Positions 45,804 to 57,519 of a stretch of DNA of 64,000 nucleotides are shown one piece after another. Where the stretch lies: assembly GCA_022560025.1 (NCBI GenBank), contig JAFISE010000048.1, forward strand, positions 68,174-132,173, given 5' to 3'. Position numbers and translations under genes: made by a program. Every line of letters starts with the position of its first letter. The first letter of the stretch is position 1. The DNA is from Stagonosporopsis chrysanthemi. Its lineage: Eukaryota > Ascomycota > Dothideomycetes > Pleosporales > Didymellaceae. A model generated the notes under the pieces. The model searched no databases. It was not told the origin of the DNA and worked only from the letters and a program-made list of their open reading frames with translations.

Positions 45804-47486
45804 TCAATCCTTTCTCGGACGCTTTATTGCACCACCTCGCTGTTCACCTGCAGTCTCGCCATCCGATCCCCTTCCCCTCTTACGCCCCATCCCTGCTCGG
45901 GTCCGCCTCGTCCTCACTACGCCTTCAGCATCACCCGTCTCTCCGCCCACACTAGCCATCAGCCCCATCAGCTCCTTGACCCACCTTGTCCCTTTTGACA
46001 CGTCCCTCTCGCTATCATCCCGGATGTACGTCAAGACGTAGACCTGGAACTCAGCACCACTTGACTGCTGCGGATTAGCCAAGAACCTGTCGTGCGTGAT
46101 GGGATGCTGCACGAAAGAGTCGTTGGCGGTGCTAAATGTCCCGTCGGGTTCGCGCACGCTGGCTATATAGTGGCCTGCCATGGTTGAGCCCGACCCTCCT
46201 CTTCTGGAGACGCCTCCGAGGAGGCTGGTGGGGTCTTCGTTGGAAGAGCCTTCGGTGGGATCATCCGGCTTTTCTTCGTTGGACTCCTCTGCACTGGACT
46301 CCTCTTCATGGAAATCCCCCTCGTCAAGATCCTCTTCATCAGAACCCTCTTCATCAGAACCCTCTTCATCCGAACCCTCTTCATCCAGTCCTTCTTCGTT
46401 AGAGTCTTCTTCTCCTCCAAATTGCTCCACGTCGGAACCCTTTTCGCTGGAAATTTCTTCGGCAAACGCCTCTTCCTCAGATACCTTTTTGCCCGACTCC
46501 TCCTCGACGAAATCTCCTGAGTGCGCTATTACACTGCTCAACTCATACCTAAGCGGCAATTTGGTGATCTGCTGGAAAGCTGTCAAGTCCAGCACATCTG
46601 GGTAAGTAAGAGCGTGGAAAATCTTTCCGCCGGGAGTTGATATCTGCAGCTGTATACGCAAGATCTTGGGTGCTGCAACAACATCTGAGCGTCGAGTCTT
46701 CGTTTGGTTGCTTGAGCAAGGCTCGCAGGTACTTTGTATCTGCTCGCAAAAGGCGTCGCGGATGGCTTCAACGATGGTCGTGTTACGTGTATGAACCGCT
46801 ACATTGAGAGAAGGCTCTTCACTGACTGGCGGGTCACGTTCCGTTCCACACGTATTGCAGCGATCGTGAGGTTGCAGACTTAGTGTGTAGAGACTGTCGT
46901 GTTGCTGCCTCCAGTGAGGGTTGCTGTCGATCAGTTAGCCTGGGCTTTCGTAACTTTAGGACGCATCTCTTACCCAGTAACATCTCCCAGCGTCTGAGTA
47001 ATCCAGCTGTAGAAAAGATAAGAGTCATCTTGATGTCCTGCTTGAAAAGACCCCGAATCGTACGACAGACGTCCAATGCCAAGCGCGGCCTGGCGGACTG
47101 CAGTCCTCGCAACGTTGTCAGTGTCAGGGCCCCAATACGCCTTTATCAAACGCTTGACGGAGCAATTCAGACAGTCAGCAGATCCTGAACATTGGATAGT
47201 ATCGTGTTCGTTAATCCAACGGAGGAACAGCGGTTGATGCATGAGAGCTTGCAGAGCAGAGTTCTGGTAACAGAGGTTGCCAGGGGCGACATTTTCTAGT
47301 CTTCGACTTCGAAGATGCGGTCTGCCGCTCATGTCAAGCCAATCCGTTTTCATTTGTCCAAGCTGTTGTGTCATTAGCCGGACTCCATGATGATACATGA
47401 ACTTGTTAACTTACGACATGGTCTCGTTGCAGTTGCAGGACTGTTTTCTCTGGCGCAAAGTCGCCGGTCTCACGTGTGCGTACCAT
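45804..47486 (-). CDS. Ubiquitin-specific protease (USP/UBP, peptidase C19) with acidic insert
   Basis: Exons 47486-47415, 47362-46974 and 46923-45804 give 526 residues in phase. The Cys box is GNLCYQNSALQAL (catalytic Cys about 55), and the His box is GHYIASVREPDG (His about 405). Between them two CxxC pairs (CNTC about 176-179, CEPC about 220-223) would bind zinc, as in many USPs. A block of about 95 residues (about 293-386) of Glu/Asp/Ser follows, including DEEGS repeats. The basic C-terminus (GRKRGRGSD, IKRPRKD) looks like a nuclear signal. Known role: USPs remove ubiquitin from substrates. The target is unknown, and it is shorter than most yeast Ubps. The Cys box has Leu and Gln where GNTCYMNS is usual, but Cys and the oxyanion-hole Asn are kept. 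Confidence 0.85.
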
Positions 47487-49697
47487 GATGCAGTACTATA
47501 GCTATTGCTTGTCGTTAAAGTCTAAAGGAAACAAAATACGTATGTGAAAGTGATGTATCGAATCTAGAAGGTCTTTCGAATCTAGAAGGTCTTTTTAAGA
47601 AATACATGCTGAAGTTGGACAATGGCATAACAGTACAAGAGCCACAACGATTTTCCACACAACTCGTTGTTTGCCGGCAGCCACCAGTGGAACTTTCATT
47701 GACTCGTTTGTCAAACAAAAGTAAACGATAGATGTGCTTTGTCCAAAGGTTAGCTCCTAAGTTTAAACATGTTGGGTTGTTATCTCACGAATATAGGACT
47801 GAGAACAAAGACTTTGTACCTCAACCATCTCCGCACGCCATTACCTTGCGCTTTTGATATGCTCGGAGATTGTGGCGCTGGGAATGTCCCTTGGTTCCTT
47901 TCAGTCTTAGACTCCTCTTGAGAGAATTCGGATTGCGGCTGCTGTAAAGCACTAAGTGCTTGCAGACATGACCTTTGCCTTGAAGCCCAGGGTCGTACGT
48001 ATCGCCGTAGTTCTTAGTTGAGTCTTTCGACAGCGCTATCAAGCTGGCTGTGTTGCTTCGTGGCCAGTGCTACATTCTTGAGAGCCGTCTGCAGTTGGGA
48101 AAAACTGCATAAAAACATCAAAGACCTTGACCGATCCCGTCGAAGACCCGCCTGGAGAGAGCCCGTTCTGTTCCAAGGCAATGTACGGAAGAGCAACTAT
48201 TGCACCTGAAGGATCTTCTGGCGTGTAAACACCCGAAAAGCGGCTTTGCCGCTATGCCAAGTTCTTGTCAGTATCTCGGAGCTCTAATCTCACCAGGACA
48301 GAGATCTTGAACATATTGTGATCGTAGAAAGTAACTCAATGGGTGTAAATGGTATCCCTGGAGCCAAGGAAAGGGTATCATTTGTTGTGCTCGATTATCG
48401 CCCGTTCCACCGTGCTCTGCTCGTCACATCGACAAGTTCCTCGGTCCACGGCTGATACAAGCCACCTAGAAACCTTGGAGGCAGCTACTACAGCTGTTGC
48501 TTGATCGTATGCGCCCAAGGCATTTTGCCCCACACCAGACGAAATGGGCGCCGCGTCTCGAGCTGGGTCATTGCTTCAAGGGACCTTTGACCGCGGTCTT
48601 CACACAGTTCATTGTTTTGTCGCTGCCGACGGCTCGCTCTGCCATGCAAGCGCCCACCTCCTCTTGAAGACATCTATTGTCTGTTGCGTTGAGCGGCCCT
48701 TCTCTTTCTCTTCGCGGTTGATACGAGTGGCTGCGGCGGCGAGACCAATTGATATGGCGAACAGGGGATCGAGGGCTCTGAGAACATGCTTTAGCATAGT
48801 ATGCAGTTGGATCTAAGTAGGAACCTACTTCGATACGATATACATGATTGCTGTGTCTCTTACACGTCGATATAGCGTTGACTATAGAAGGCTGCAGCAA
48901 TTTATCCGGCGTGCGAATATCTGGACATGAAGTGGTTGTAGAGAGCCAGTGTGCATCGCAGGATCACGAGATGGTGTTCAGTATCGATAAACTTAAAGCT
49001 CCAGCGATCGGCGGCCCGCTTTGGGCCGCGGCCTGTGCGACGCGTCCGGAAGGCGCGACAACGAGCTTACCCCACGATCGCATGTGGTGCTGATACAAGC
49101 TATTCGCCAATCTGATAAGCTACTGACTGTCTCAAGCGTTCTGTATGAGCTTCTGGCAAGTCGTCAGGCACCCTGTGCACCTGCAGTAGCTGTAAGGTTT
49201 CTGGTCAGGCGGACAGCGTGGGAAATGTCGTCATCGTCTCAGAGCCGCAAGTCACGATGGACCATCAGTGGGCGGTACACAACTGGAGATCTCCATGCAT
49301 GGCTGTAGAAGTCACAAAGTACAAAGTGATGTTGTTGGAGAACAGCTAGTGTATTCAAACTGCACGATAATGATCAAACTTCAGGTAAGCAGCGCAGAGG
49401 AGAGACTAAATTACCAACCAGCCCGACCTGATCACGCAACTGCGATTCCACACTAAACTGAGATAGTCGAGTTCGCACTGCTGATCGAAAGCAGCTTATT
49501 TGCATAGGTGGTAGTCAGTTGCAGTTGCCTCTCGAAACCGCGGAAGCAGCCGGTTTGCCCTTCGCTCTCCCTGATGTCGACCACTTGTCCAACCCCGCAT
49601 CAAGTTATAGCAGATAATGTGAAAGTCCGTGAATCCGTAACGCCCGTGAGTACACCGTGCCGTATGATATCGAAGAGACAAGAAGAGACCGAGCTCC
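47487..49697. other. intergenic
   Basis: A 2.2-kb gap between two minus-strand genes. It contains an 18-bp direct duplication (47558-47593). Open frames at 47821-48042 (minus) and 48018-48209 (plus) have no recognised features or splice structure. I support no gene here. Confidence 0.4.
47558..47593. repeat. 18-bp direct duplication
   Basis: TCGAATCTAGAAGGTCTT occurs twice in tandem, perfectly, just upstream of the ubiquitin protease gene. Confidence 0.95.
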
Positions 49698-50165
49698 TTA
49701 GATCGCCTCACCGAACGTGTTCTCGCCCGAGTAGCTGCAGCCTTGTTAGCACATGCATATAGCGATCGCGAAAGGAGCAAATAACGTACGTGATGTAGAG
49801 GAAACCGTCTTCGTCCTTGTGCTCCTCGTATATCGAACTCATGAGAGCGGCTGTAGGCGGCAGAACCTCATCGACGAAAATGAAGATGGCCTTCTCGGGC
49901 GAAAGCTTGATGCGCTTGCGGATCACGTAGACGAACTGACCGACGGTGAGGTCGGCAGGGACCAGGTACTTCTTCTTGTCGATGGTCGCGATGTCTGACT
50001 TCTCGACCTTCTCGCAAATGACCTATTGCCGTTAGCTGCGCTCTTCTGTTCGAACAAGGCTGAAGGCAGGCATACAGGAATGCGGTCGTTGTACTTCTGA
50101 CGAATGCGCTCGGCCTCGGCCTTGCGCTTCTCGAATGGGTGCTCGTCCTTGAACTTGGAGCGCAT
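49698..50165 (-). CDS. ATG8: Autophagy-related ubiquitin-like protein Atg8
   Basis: Exons 50165-50076, 50022-49790 and 49734-49698 encode 119 residues. The sequence is near-invariant for fungal Atg8: [20 protein letters not shown] at the N-terminal helices, then [54 protein letters not shown] and [16 protein letters not shown]. Gly116 is followed by a three-residue tail (EAI) that Atg4 must remove before lipidation. Known role: it is conjugated to phosphatidylethanolamine on phagophore membranes, where it drives autophagosome growth and binds cargo receptors. The C-terminal 12 codons, including the lipidation glycine, come from the short last exon. Introns are 53 and 55 nt. Confidence 0.98.
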
Positions 50166-51234
50166 ATTGGCGGCGATAAGCTTGCTGGTGGGTGGTGTTG
50201 ACAGTAGGGTTGCTAGCGGATGATTGCAGGAAGTTGTGCAAGTTGTGTGGCGTGGCTGAGGTTATAAGAGGAGTGCAGCGGTGAAGCAGGCGCGGCAGGC
50301 AACAGAGCCCTGGGGAGAGCGGGGCGCTACTACGTATCACGGGCACCTAATGCTTACATAGTCAATCGACGACCCGACAATGGTCACGTTCCAAGGGTCG
50401 GACATGGACCTAGCCACTTCACATTCAGGCGGAGTGCAGTTTGTAACGAGACCCTTCAAGCGCCCTTCAGAACGACCGCTCGTCATGCAAAGTACCACCT
50501 TGGTCGTGACGCTCAAGAAAGTGACTCCATGGATGGCGTGCTGACCGCCTCCACCTCACGCCTCACAGTCACTCGCGCAGCTCCCCATGACCCAGCCTGA
50601 TCGTTGAGTCACTTGCGCTCAGGTACTCACGGAGGTCTTAGAGAGCACCTGCGCACTTACGAAGGAACTCAGGTGCTTGAGCCTGTTATCTAAAGCATCG
50701 TGTTGGAGAACATAAATCTGCCTTCTATGATGCACAGCACGAGCGATATCGTCCAGAGAATCTGGACCCCTGAGCCAACAGCTTATCGCGAATTACCAGT
50801 TTCGCGAACACAACTTGTTGTTCTTTGGTTGCGTAGGCCATCTGAGTGCTTGAGTTGTGAGAATCCCGGAGAAGAGCGTATTGCGTTGTCGACGTCACAT
50901 GTCTATGACCCCCCCGACTACGGACTACTGACGAGCGAGGTCTGTAGTCTTGTCCAAAGTAAAACTGTTGCGCATGCCCTGTCCCGGGTTATGTGATAGA
51001 GTAATAATGAAGCATAGTGAGAAACGGCTTAGTAACTAGACTGAATCGGCGCGCCTCGGTATAGCCTGTCCCTGCATGGTGGAAGCATCATGGTGTGATG
51101 CCCAAACTTTCTCCCAGACGAAAGTCCTCTTACAACACACCAAATATAAACCAACTCCGATCTCCAAACTCCCTCATCTCTTTTATAGTTGTATTATAGC
51201 CTTGTAACTCCTACCGAGGAAGCACTCTACCGCA
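50166..51234. other. intergenic, divergent promoters of ATG8 and HEM13
   Basis: About 1.07 kb between divergent starts. A TTTTATAG at about 51181-51188 lies roughly 50 bp before the HEM13 ATG and could be a TATA-like element. No gene is seen. Confidence 0.4.
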
Positions 51235-52564
51235 ATGCTTCCTCGATCTTCTCTTCGCGCAGCCAGAGCTCTCGAGCTTCCCGTCAGCTATGGGCCCCAC
51301 CAGGCAATGCGCGCAAAGTGCTTGAGAAGCAGACAGACACAAACACAACGGAGATGCATGGGCGAGTTTCCCCGCAACTACAAGATCAAGCCCGACCCGT
51401 TGGAAGAATGGCGAAATCCTCCACCGAGCAAGTGGCCGAACAGGGTTCGACTGCTGATGCTGCCCTTTCTGGGCGCTATTGTCTACTCTATGGTGATCGC
51501 CAAGGATACACAATTATCGAGCCATAACTAACGGCGTACAGTGGACGGAGTCCGACTCGCTCAAGACCGAAACGCCCTCGATCGCACAAAAAGATGCCAT
51601 CCTCAAGCGCGAGAACGGAGTATCTCCACAGTCGCCCATGCGCCTGCGAATGGAACAGTTCATAAAGCAACACCAGAAGCAGATTGTCTCTGAACTGGAA
51701 AAGGTCGATGGGACAAAGTTCAAGATCGACTCGTGGCAGCGGCCGGAAGGTGGCGGTGGAATTACGTGCGTGCTACAGGACGGCAATGTTTTCGAGAAGG
51801 GCGGCGTGAACACCTCAGTAGTCTACGGTCGACTTCCTCGCGCTGCTATCCAGAAGATGCGCGTGAACCACAAGGCGCTCGATCCTGACGTCGACTCACT
51901 CGAGTTCTTCGCCGCAGGCCTGTCGATGGTTTTACACCCTCACAACCCCAACGCTCCGACCGTTCACTTGAACTACCGCTACTTCGAGACCGCCGACGAG
52001 CTCGGCAACACCAACGCTTGGTGGTACGGTGGAGGCTGCGATCTCACGCCCTCTTACCTCTACGACGAGGACGCGATACAGTTCCACAGCGAGATCAAGC
52101 AGGCGTGCGACAAGCACGACAAGGCATACTATCCGCGTTTCAAGAAGTGGTGCGACGAATACTTCAATAACAAGCACCGCGGCGAGACACGTGGTGTAGG
52201 TGGCATCTTCTTCGATGACCTCGACGAGACAGAGAAGGACCAGGAGCAGCTCTTCAGCTTCGTTCAGGACTGCTTATCTGCTTTCTTGCCATCGTACTTG
52301 CCCATCATCAACAAGAGGAAGGATATGCCATTCACAGAAGCTCAAAAGCACTGGCAGCAGATCAGGAGGGGGCGATATGTTGAGTTTAATTTGGTGCACG
52401 ACCGTGGTACAGCATTTGGGCTGAACACACCTGGTGCGAGGGTAGAGAGTATCTTGATGAGCCTGCCGCTCACATCGAGATGGGAGTATATGCATGCCCC
52501 TGAGAAGGGCAGCAGGGAAGAGCGATTGTTAGATGTGCTCAAGAATCCGAAGGAGTGGGTCTAG
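51235..52564 (+). CDS. HEM13: Coproporphyrinogen III oxidase, oxygen-dependent
   Basis: Exons 51235-51492 and 51542-52564 give 426 residues. The catalytic part begins near residue 125 (MRLRMEQFIKQHQKQIVSEL) and shows SWQRPEGGGGITCVLQDGNVFEKGGVN, the HPHNPNAPTVHLNYRYFE segment, WWYGGGCDLTPSYLY, GVGGIFFDDL, RRGRYVEFNLVHDRGTAFGL and LTSRWEYMH in order. Known role: it decarboxylates coproporphyrinogen III to protoporphyrinogen IX in haem synthesis. The first 110 residues are an Arg-rich presequence (MLPRSSLRAARAL) followed by a hydrophobic helix (LLMLPFLGAIVYSM), split from the catalytic part by one 49-nt intron. This predicts a mitochondrial, membrane-tethered enzyme, unlike the cytosolic Hem13 of baker's yeast. 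Confidence 0.97.
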
Positions 52565-54565
52565 AAGGAGTGTACATTTTGTAACATACACCATTGTAAA
52601 AATATCGAGAACAAATCAGACAACATCCCGGTTGTGGTATGTTGAAGCCATGCGGACAAATGCTCTGATTGCGCCAGCCTGGAAGTCATTGCGGAACCTT
52701 TGCAGTCTTCAAGGACGATTACTGTTCCATAAACCTCACTTGAGCACCGGTCATAGGCAGTTCTGGAATCCCCGCTTTGCTCCCTGCATTCGAAAGCAAG
52801 AAGAAGTATAGCCACCTCCATTGGTACATTGTATCACTTCGATAAGACCACTGATGATACATCAGCATCATCTTGCGTGCAGTACGAAATGCTTCTCAAG
52901 GTTCTAGACTTGTCAAATATCCACATGCGCGATACAAACGATAAGAACATTTGTCTTGAAGCTACAGAAGCAACAATATAGTCACTCGAAGCTTGTCCCT
53001 GAAACGCTAAGCCTCCAGCAGACATAGTCTGCAGTTCTAATGTCGAGTGACTTTCAGAAGAGGTTTTACTTGAATGACCGCGGTCATCCTCACAGTGTGA
53101 GACTGTTTTACTCCCTTTGCTTTCGTTATTCGACGCCGGTCTGCCGCCTAGACACGACCACATACCCCGAAACACACTCTTCAGAATGTGTTGCTGGCGG
53201 GACTACCCTATAGATAGTACGAGCGTTCATGAGCTACCCACTCGGACAAGTGTGGACTGCTTTGGCTGTATGAGACAGGTTCAGGCATACAGCCACACTA
53301 GCACCTCTAGATTTGTTTAGGAGGCTATGATTACGTTCACCTCTATGCATCGTGTGACTTGCATCTGGCTTGTGATCTCTTCAGCTATAGAAGGCACTTG
53401 TGAGCACCTCACAGAACTGTACCCCTGTTCTTATGGCCGACATCTCATCCTGAGTCACCTCTCTCGAAGTCTCCCCTGGTCAAAAGTCGGTGATCAGGCG
53501 TTAAGAAGAGGTGAGCGCTCTCTATTGTTTAGTCCAGGAAATATGGTGTCGACTTTACGATAGCATCTCCACCAGTCTCTCATCGACAGGAACCAGCCTT
53601 GATTGCACATCATGAGCTAATGCTGATTCTCTCGCCGCGTACGACACCATCCCCAGCACGAACATCTCGGCCGCGGTGCAGCATATCTGAATTCATTGAA
53701 CCCATTAATAGTTGGTGGCGACAGTGATGACGTTCGGCCGCGGATGCCTCCGCGGTCATCCTGTGTGCGCTCGTAAGCTCAAACATGACACATGACAAGA
53801 CTCAGGTATGCACTCGCGGGTCTGTCTTGAAGGACGGCAACAGTAAAGATCACAGAGCAGCGCATAAATTAGCAGTGTTGCTAAACATCGAAGACGTAAA
53901 AAAAGGCATGCTTCCGGTCTGTTTGACCTTCCTGTAGCACAGCGTGGGGATGCCACTATTAGTGTTAAACATCGTCGCCACGTTTATACAGTTTTGAGAT
54001 TGCAAAGTTTCGAGTTTGAACCCTTTTTCGCTTGTGGTTGAGTGATTTGGCCAGGCTATCCCACCGTGCCATGGAATGGAAAGAACGCTTTGAGTTGGCC
54101 AGCGCCATAATCCATATTCCTCTGATTTAGTTCGCAAACAACAGATCCTTCGAGAGTTGATATGGCCTGACATGATATGTTAGCAAATTGTGGTCTGACC
54201 TGCTGACTCACTATGACTTTGCCCAATCCAGATGACGCGATTCGTTATCTGTTTAATGGGCCGCACGAACGTAACTCAGTTTTCGAAGAGAAGAGCGCAT
54301 GGATTTGAGAGCTCTGTACGCGTACACTGTGCTTTATACACAAGATCGTAGTGGAGATGGTCGAGCAATAATCGCAAATGCCTCTAAGATTTCTGTACAC
54401 GGCGGGACTAATATGACAGCGGCCAATCCAGCAGAGGCTCGTAACCCTTTCGTTCTCGTTGTATTCCTAACATTGACAGTACCAAACGGAAAGTTGACCC
54501 AAGGAAATGTTGTATTGGTATTGGCATTGGTATTGTGCGTTTGATGTGAAAGTCTATCCGTTCCT
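52565..54565. other. intergenic, convergent 3' flanks
   Basis: A 2-kb gap between the convergent HEM13 and COX5 genes. Apart from one 110-codon frame (next entry) I see no gene, repeat or RNA. Confidence 0.4.
52834..53163 (-). CDS. Low-confidence hypothetical ORF, 109 residues
   Basis: From ATG 53163 (MWSCLGGRPASNNESKG) the frame runs uninterrupted to a stop at 52834. It is Ser/Lys-rich at first, then moderately hydrophobic (DYIVASVASRQMFLSFVSRM). No family is recognised and no promoter feature stands out. It could be chance. Confidence 0.22.
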   Translation of the reverse strand: MWSCLGGRPASNNESKGSKTVSHCEDDRGHSSKTSSESHSTLELQTMSAGGLAFQGQASSDYIVASVASRQMFLSFVSRMWIFDKSRTLRSISYCTQDDADVSSVVLSK

Positions 54566-55394
54566 TTACTCGTCGTTGAGCTTCGAGCCAGGAGGGAGGT
54601 CCTTCTCGGAGACCGACTGGACCAGCATGCCCTTGTAGCCGGTGATAGGCTCGGAACCCTGGGCCTAAAACACATGTCAGTATGCTTATCGCTACCGAAC
54701 ACAATCGAGGCTATCGAGCTACCCACCTTCAAATACTCCTCAGAAGCCTCCTGCCACTCCTTGGTCATGGTGCGAGGTCTGATAGGGCTGGCGAACATGC
54801 GAGTGAAAGCGAATACAGCAAAAGATCCGGCAATCACAGCGGCGGAGAGGTAGAAAACCTTACGGCCCTCATCCGGAGGCGGGGGACGGCGGGGGCCGTG
54901 GGGACCGAAAGCGATGAAATAAGCTACTCGATGCACCTGTGATTAGCAAATATCCTCAATAGGTACGTTCGTTGCGTAGTATCGGAACGTGCTGTGTGCA
55001 CACAAATGCCACGGGCCAATCCGGCAGTACCCTTATCAGGCCCGGGGGCATTGTGTGCTTTTCCACAAGAAACTCCAAACTTCAAAGAAATATCTACGCA
55101 CCGGCCTTCTTTTCCGCTGCTGTGAGCGATTTCCAGTCGTCGCGCATCCTGTCCCTCAGCGACATCCAGAGATCGGCCTGCTCCTGCGGAGGAAGACTGC
55201 GGCGTGTCAGCAATGGTTGCTCATGTCGTGAAGTCCGGAGGAAAAGCATACTCTTCCCACCTCTTCTCGATGTTCGCAAGTGTTGGGTTGGAGATGGCAT
55301 GGGCCTGGCGGAACTGCTGGAGCTGGCTGGTGACGGGTGCGGTCCTAGGGACGGCAGCGGCGCGCGTCGCCCGGACGATCGAGGTGCGCATCAT
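54566..55394 (-). CDS. COX5: Cytochrome c oxidase subunit 5 (mammalian subunit IV family)
   Basis: Exons 55394-55252, 55196-55102, 54923-54727 and 54664-54566 give 177 residues. The order is typical: a presequence (MMRTSIVRATRAAAVPRTAP), then NPTLANIEKRWEDLPPQEQA joined over intron 1, DLWMSLRDRMRDDWKSLT, KKAAYFIAFGPHGPR joined over intron 2, one transmembrane helix (VFYLSAAVIAGSFAVFAFTR) and a C-terminal part with MTKEWQEASEEYLKAQGSEP. Known role: a nuclear-encoded subunit of complex IV in the inner mitochondrial membrane, contacting Cox1. Intron 2 (178 nt) is much longer than other introns here. Two ATGs start the frame; the first is taken. Confidence 0.95.
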
Positions 55395-57519
55395 AGCGGC
55401 GGTGGAGTGGAGAGTGTCGAAAATTGCGAAAGGACCGGAGAGAGCTTCCCTTTGAGGGACCTGGAGCTGCCAATGGGTGGTGTTGATGACGGTGGTGATG
55501 GTGCAAGGAGACGGTCGAGCTCTTGCAGTGGGCGGCTTGGCAAGAAAGAAGTCGAATGACTGAGTGACACGGACCATGCAGGAACACCACAACTGTCAGC
55601 AGCCTGTAATTCGCTGTTGGAGCTCGTCCTCACGAAACAGAACCATGTTAGATATGCTCAAATGGACTATGTCTTCAAGTCAGGGTTGAGTTGAGAGCTT
55701 AGTGTAGCCTGTATCACTCTCTGCAGGTTTGTTCTGCACCGCGTAGAAGAGCGCCCAGCCGTCTCGTCATCATGCTGCATGTTAGCATAGCGGGTGTTGA
55801 GAGGTTTGGAGAAGGTCAATGGCAGAGCGAAAGCTTCGAACTTGTCGGCAGAGAATGGGACATTTATGTTGTTGTTCGAAGACAGTCGAACGCGTTCGTG
55901 GAGGGGCTCAACGATCACATGTGGCTTCCACCAAGGGTCGCGGAAAGTATGTCAAAAGTCTCTCGCCATTTTTGAAGCACTTACGGTCGAAAACACCGAG
56001 ATGGTCTTTGCGGTACTCACGTCCTACTTGTATATGGGCGATGCGTCTGTAACACCTCGCTAATCACGTTAAACATCGCAAACTCGCTCATATTCCAGTC
56101 AGTCGGTTGCAGATGGTTGAGCGGCAGCCACTTTTCATGTCCGAATAGTTATGTGGAGAATGCATAAACCGTTGACGAGAATGGACATCGGCAGCAGCAC
56201 ATGATTGTATAGCTCTGGTTCGAGGTGTGCTGATAATGAAGCCCACCTGCAAGAACACCTCTTGAAGATCATGTGATCATTCGATCTGTACAAAACACAT
56301 CCAATCTTGCTACTCATAGTGCTGATCATGTGAGGCTGTGACCAGATACCACATCGAGTCCGCAAGGGCTACAGCTCAGAACCTTCTTGCAACTCTGCTG
56401 CTCACGGGCGTTTCGTTGTGGAGACTGGTGAGCTTGGCCAAAGCGAGCGTGCTTGTCAGCCCTACGGAACAGGGAACATCGATCACTGCCTCACGCGCAG
56501 ACGCGTCCAAATTTGCCCCTCTTACTGTATGCAGGTACCTTGAGGGTTTCTGGCGCCGTTGTCGCACATCATTGTCGCACGTCTTTGTCAGGTGGTGAAT
56601 TCTCTGCTTCTATGGTGACCCCTCATCTACTCGGGGGTTCAAGTCTCGGCCGCGGATGCGATGCGCCTCACATCTCAGTCAATTGCAATGAGACGTCTAC
56701 GACTGTGCGTGGCGGTTAGAATCTCGGTGTTTGCACCAGAAGCTCGCCTCCCCGCGCTGACCGGTCCCGCGGCCCTAATAGCTGTTGAGCGCTGCAGGTT
56801 ATTCTATCGAATGATCAAACGACCGTGGATAACACCACGGATCGCCGGTCACGCACAGTGAATGCTTCTCTCAACTAGCTCGCCCCATGTCGCCGTGGCG
56901 AGTATTACGAGACGTTGCGGATACCTCTTTCGTAAGCTGTTTAGAGAGGTGCATCTGTGGTGCTGGGCGTGCTTGGACTGTGTGGCTGGTAGCAAAAGCC
57001 AAGTGAAGCATTGTATGTGCAAGGATAGCGGTTCAGATCGTGGGCCGCAAGTCAGTCGCAATGAGGCTCTGGGTGGGCACCAGCTCCAAGGTACAGAGAG
57101 GGCCTCAGGCACACTTTAAGCTTATTCGACGCATCCGGAATGCTCCTTGCCCCCCGTTGCTTCCCGCGCATTCTCACGATGACTGCAGCGCCCGAGGTAC
57201 GGTTGCAGCTACCTATGCAGCCCAGCATGAAGCTCAACGCAGCCGGCCGGCTGTGTGGGAAGGCTCCACGAAGCCCATTGGGTCCGGCCCGCGTCGCAGC
57301 TATCAGACAGGCCTTTTTGGACCTCTGACGTTCGTTTTCAAGCTATTTAGCCCCTCATCCCCCACCAAGCACGATTCAACATTCCCAGCCGCACCACAAA
57401 TCTCTTCTTCCAAGCTTCCAGACTACTTTGGAACCCTTTAAAGCGTGAGCTCCTCTTGACTTTCCAATCCATCACTCCCTCCCAATTGACACTTTCCAAA
57501 GAACAACAAGCTATCCATC
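55395..57519. other. intergenic, COX5-GAPDH
   Basis: A 2.1-kb gap with a candidate broken gene on the minus strand (next entry). The last 200 nt before the GAPDH start are strongly pyrimidine-rich with C-rich blocks (for example around 57350-57420), the usual layout of a highly expressed fungal promoter/leader. Confidence 0.45.
55667..56310 (-). pseudogene. Candidate broken or multi-intron gene, family unknown
   Basis: On the minus strand three consecutive protein-like segments lie in different frames. The first, about 56240-56170, reads HLEPELYNHVLLPMSILVNG. The second, about 56127-56005, reads WLPLNHLQPTDWNMSEFAMF followed by NVISEVLQTHRPYTSRT, and ends at a consensus GTGAGT donor. The third, about 55950-55667, reads KPHVIVEPLHERVRLSSN, NVPFSADKFEAFALPLTFSK and a stop. 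The first resembles the opening of fungal F-box-like or 2EXR proteins only loosely. I could not join the segments in phase with good acceptors. Either introns are missed or the gene has decayed by frameshift. Confidence 0.3.

Noticed and set aside
56620..56660. GGGTTCAAGTCTC resembling a tRNA T arm
   Set aside because: The stem is mismatched and there is no D or anticodon arm at the right distance.
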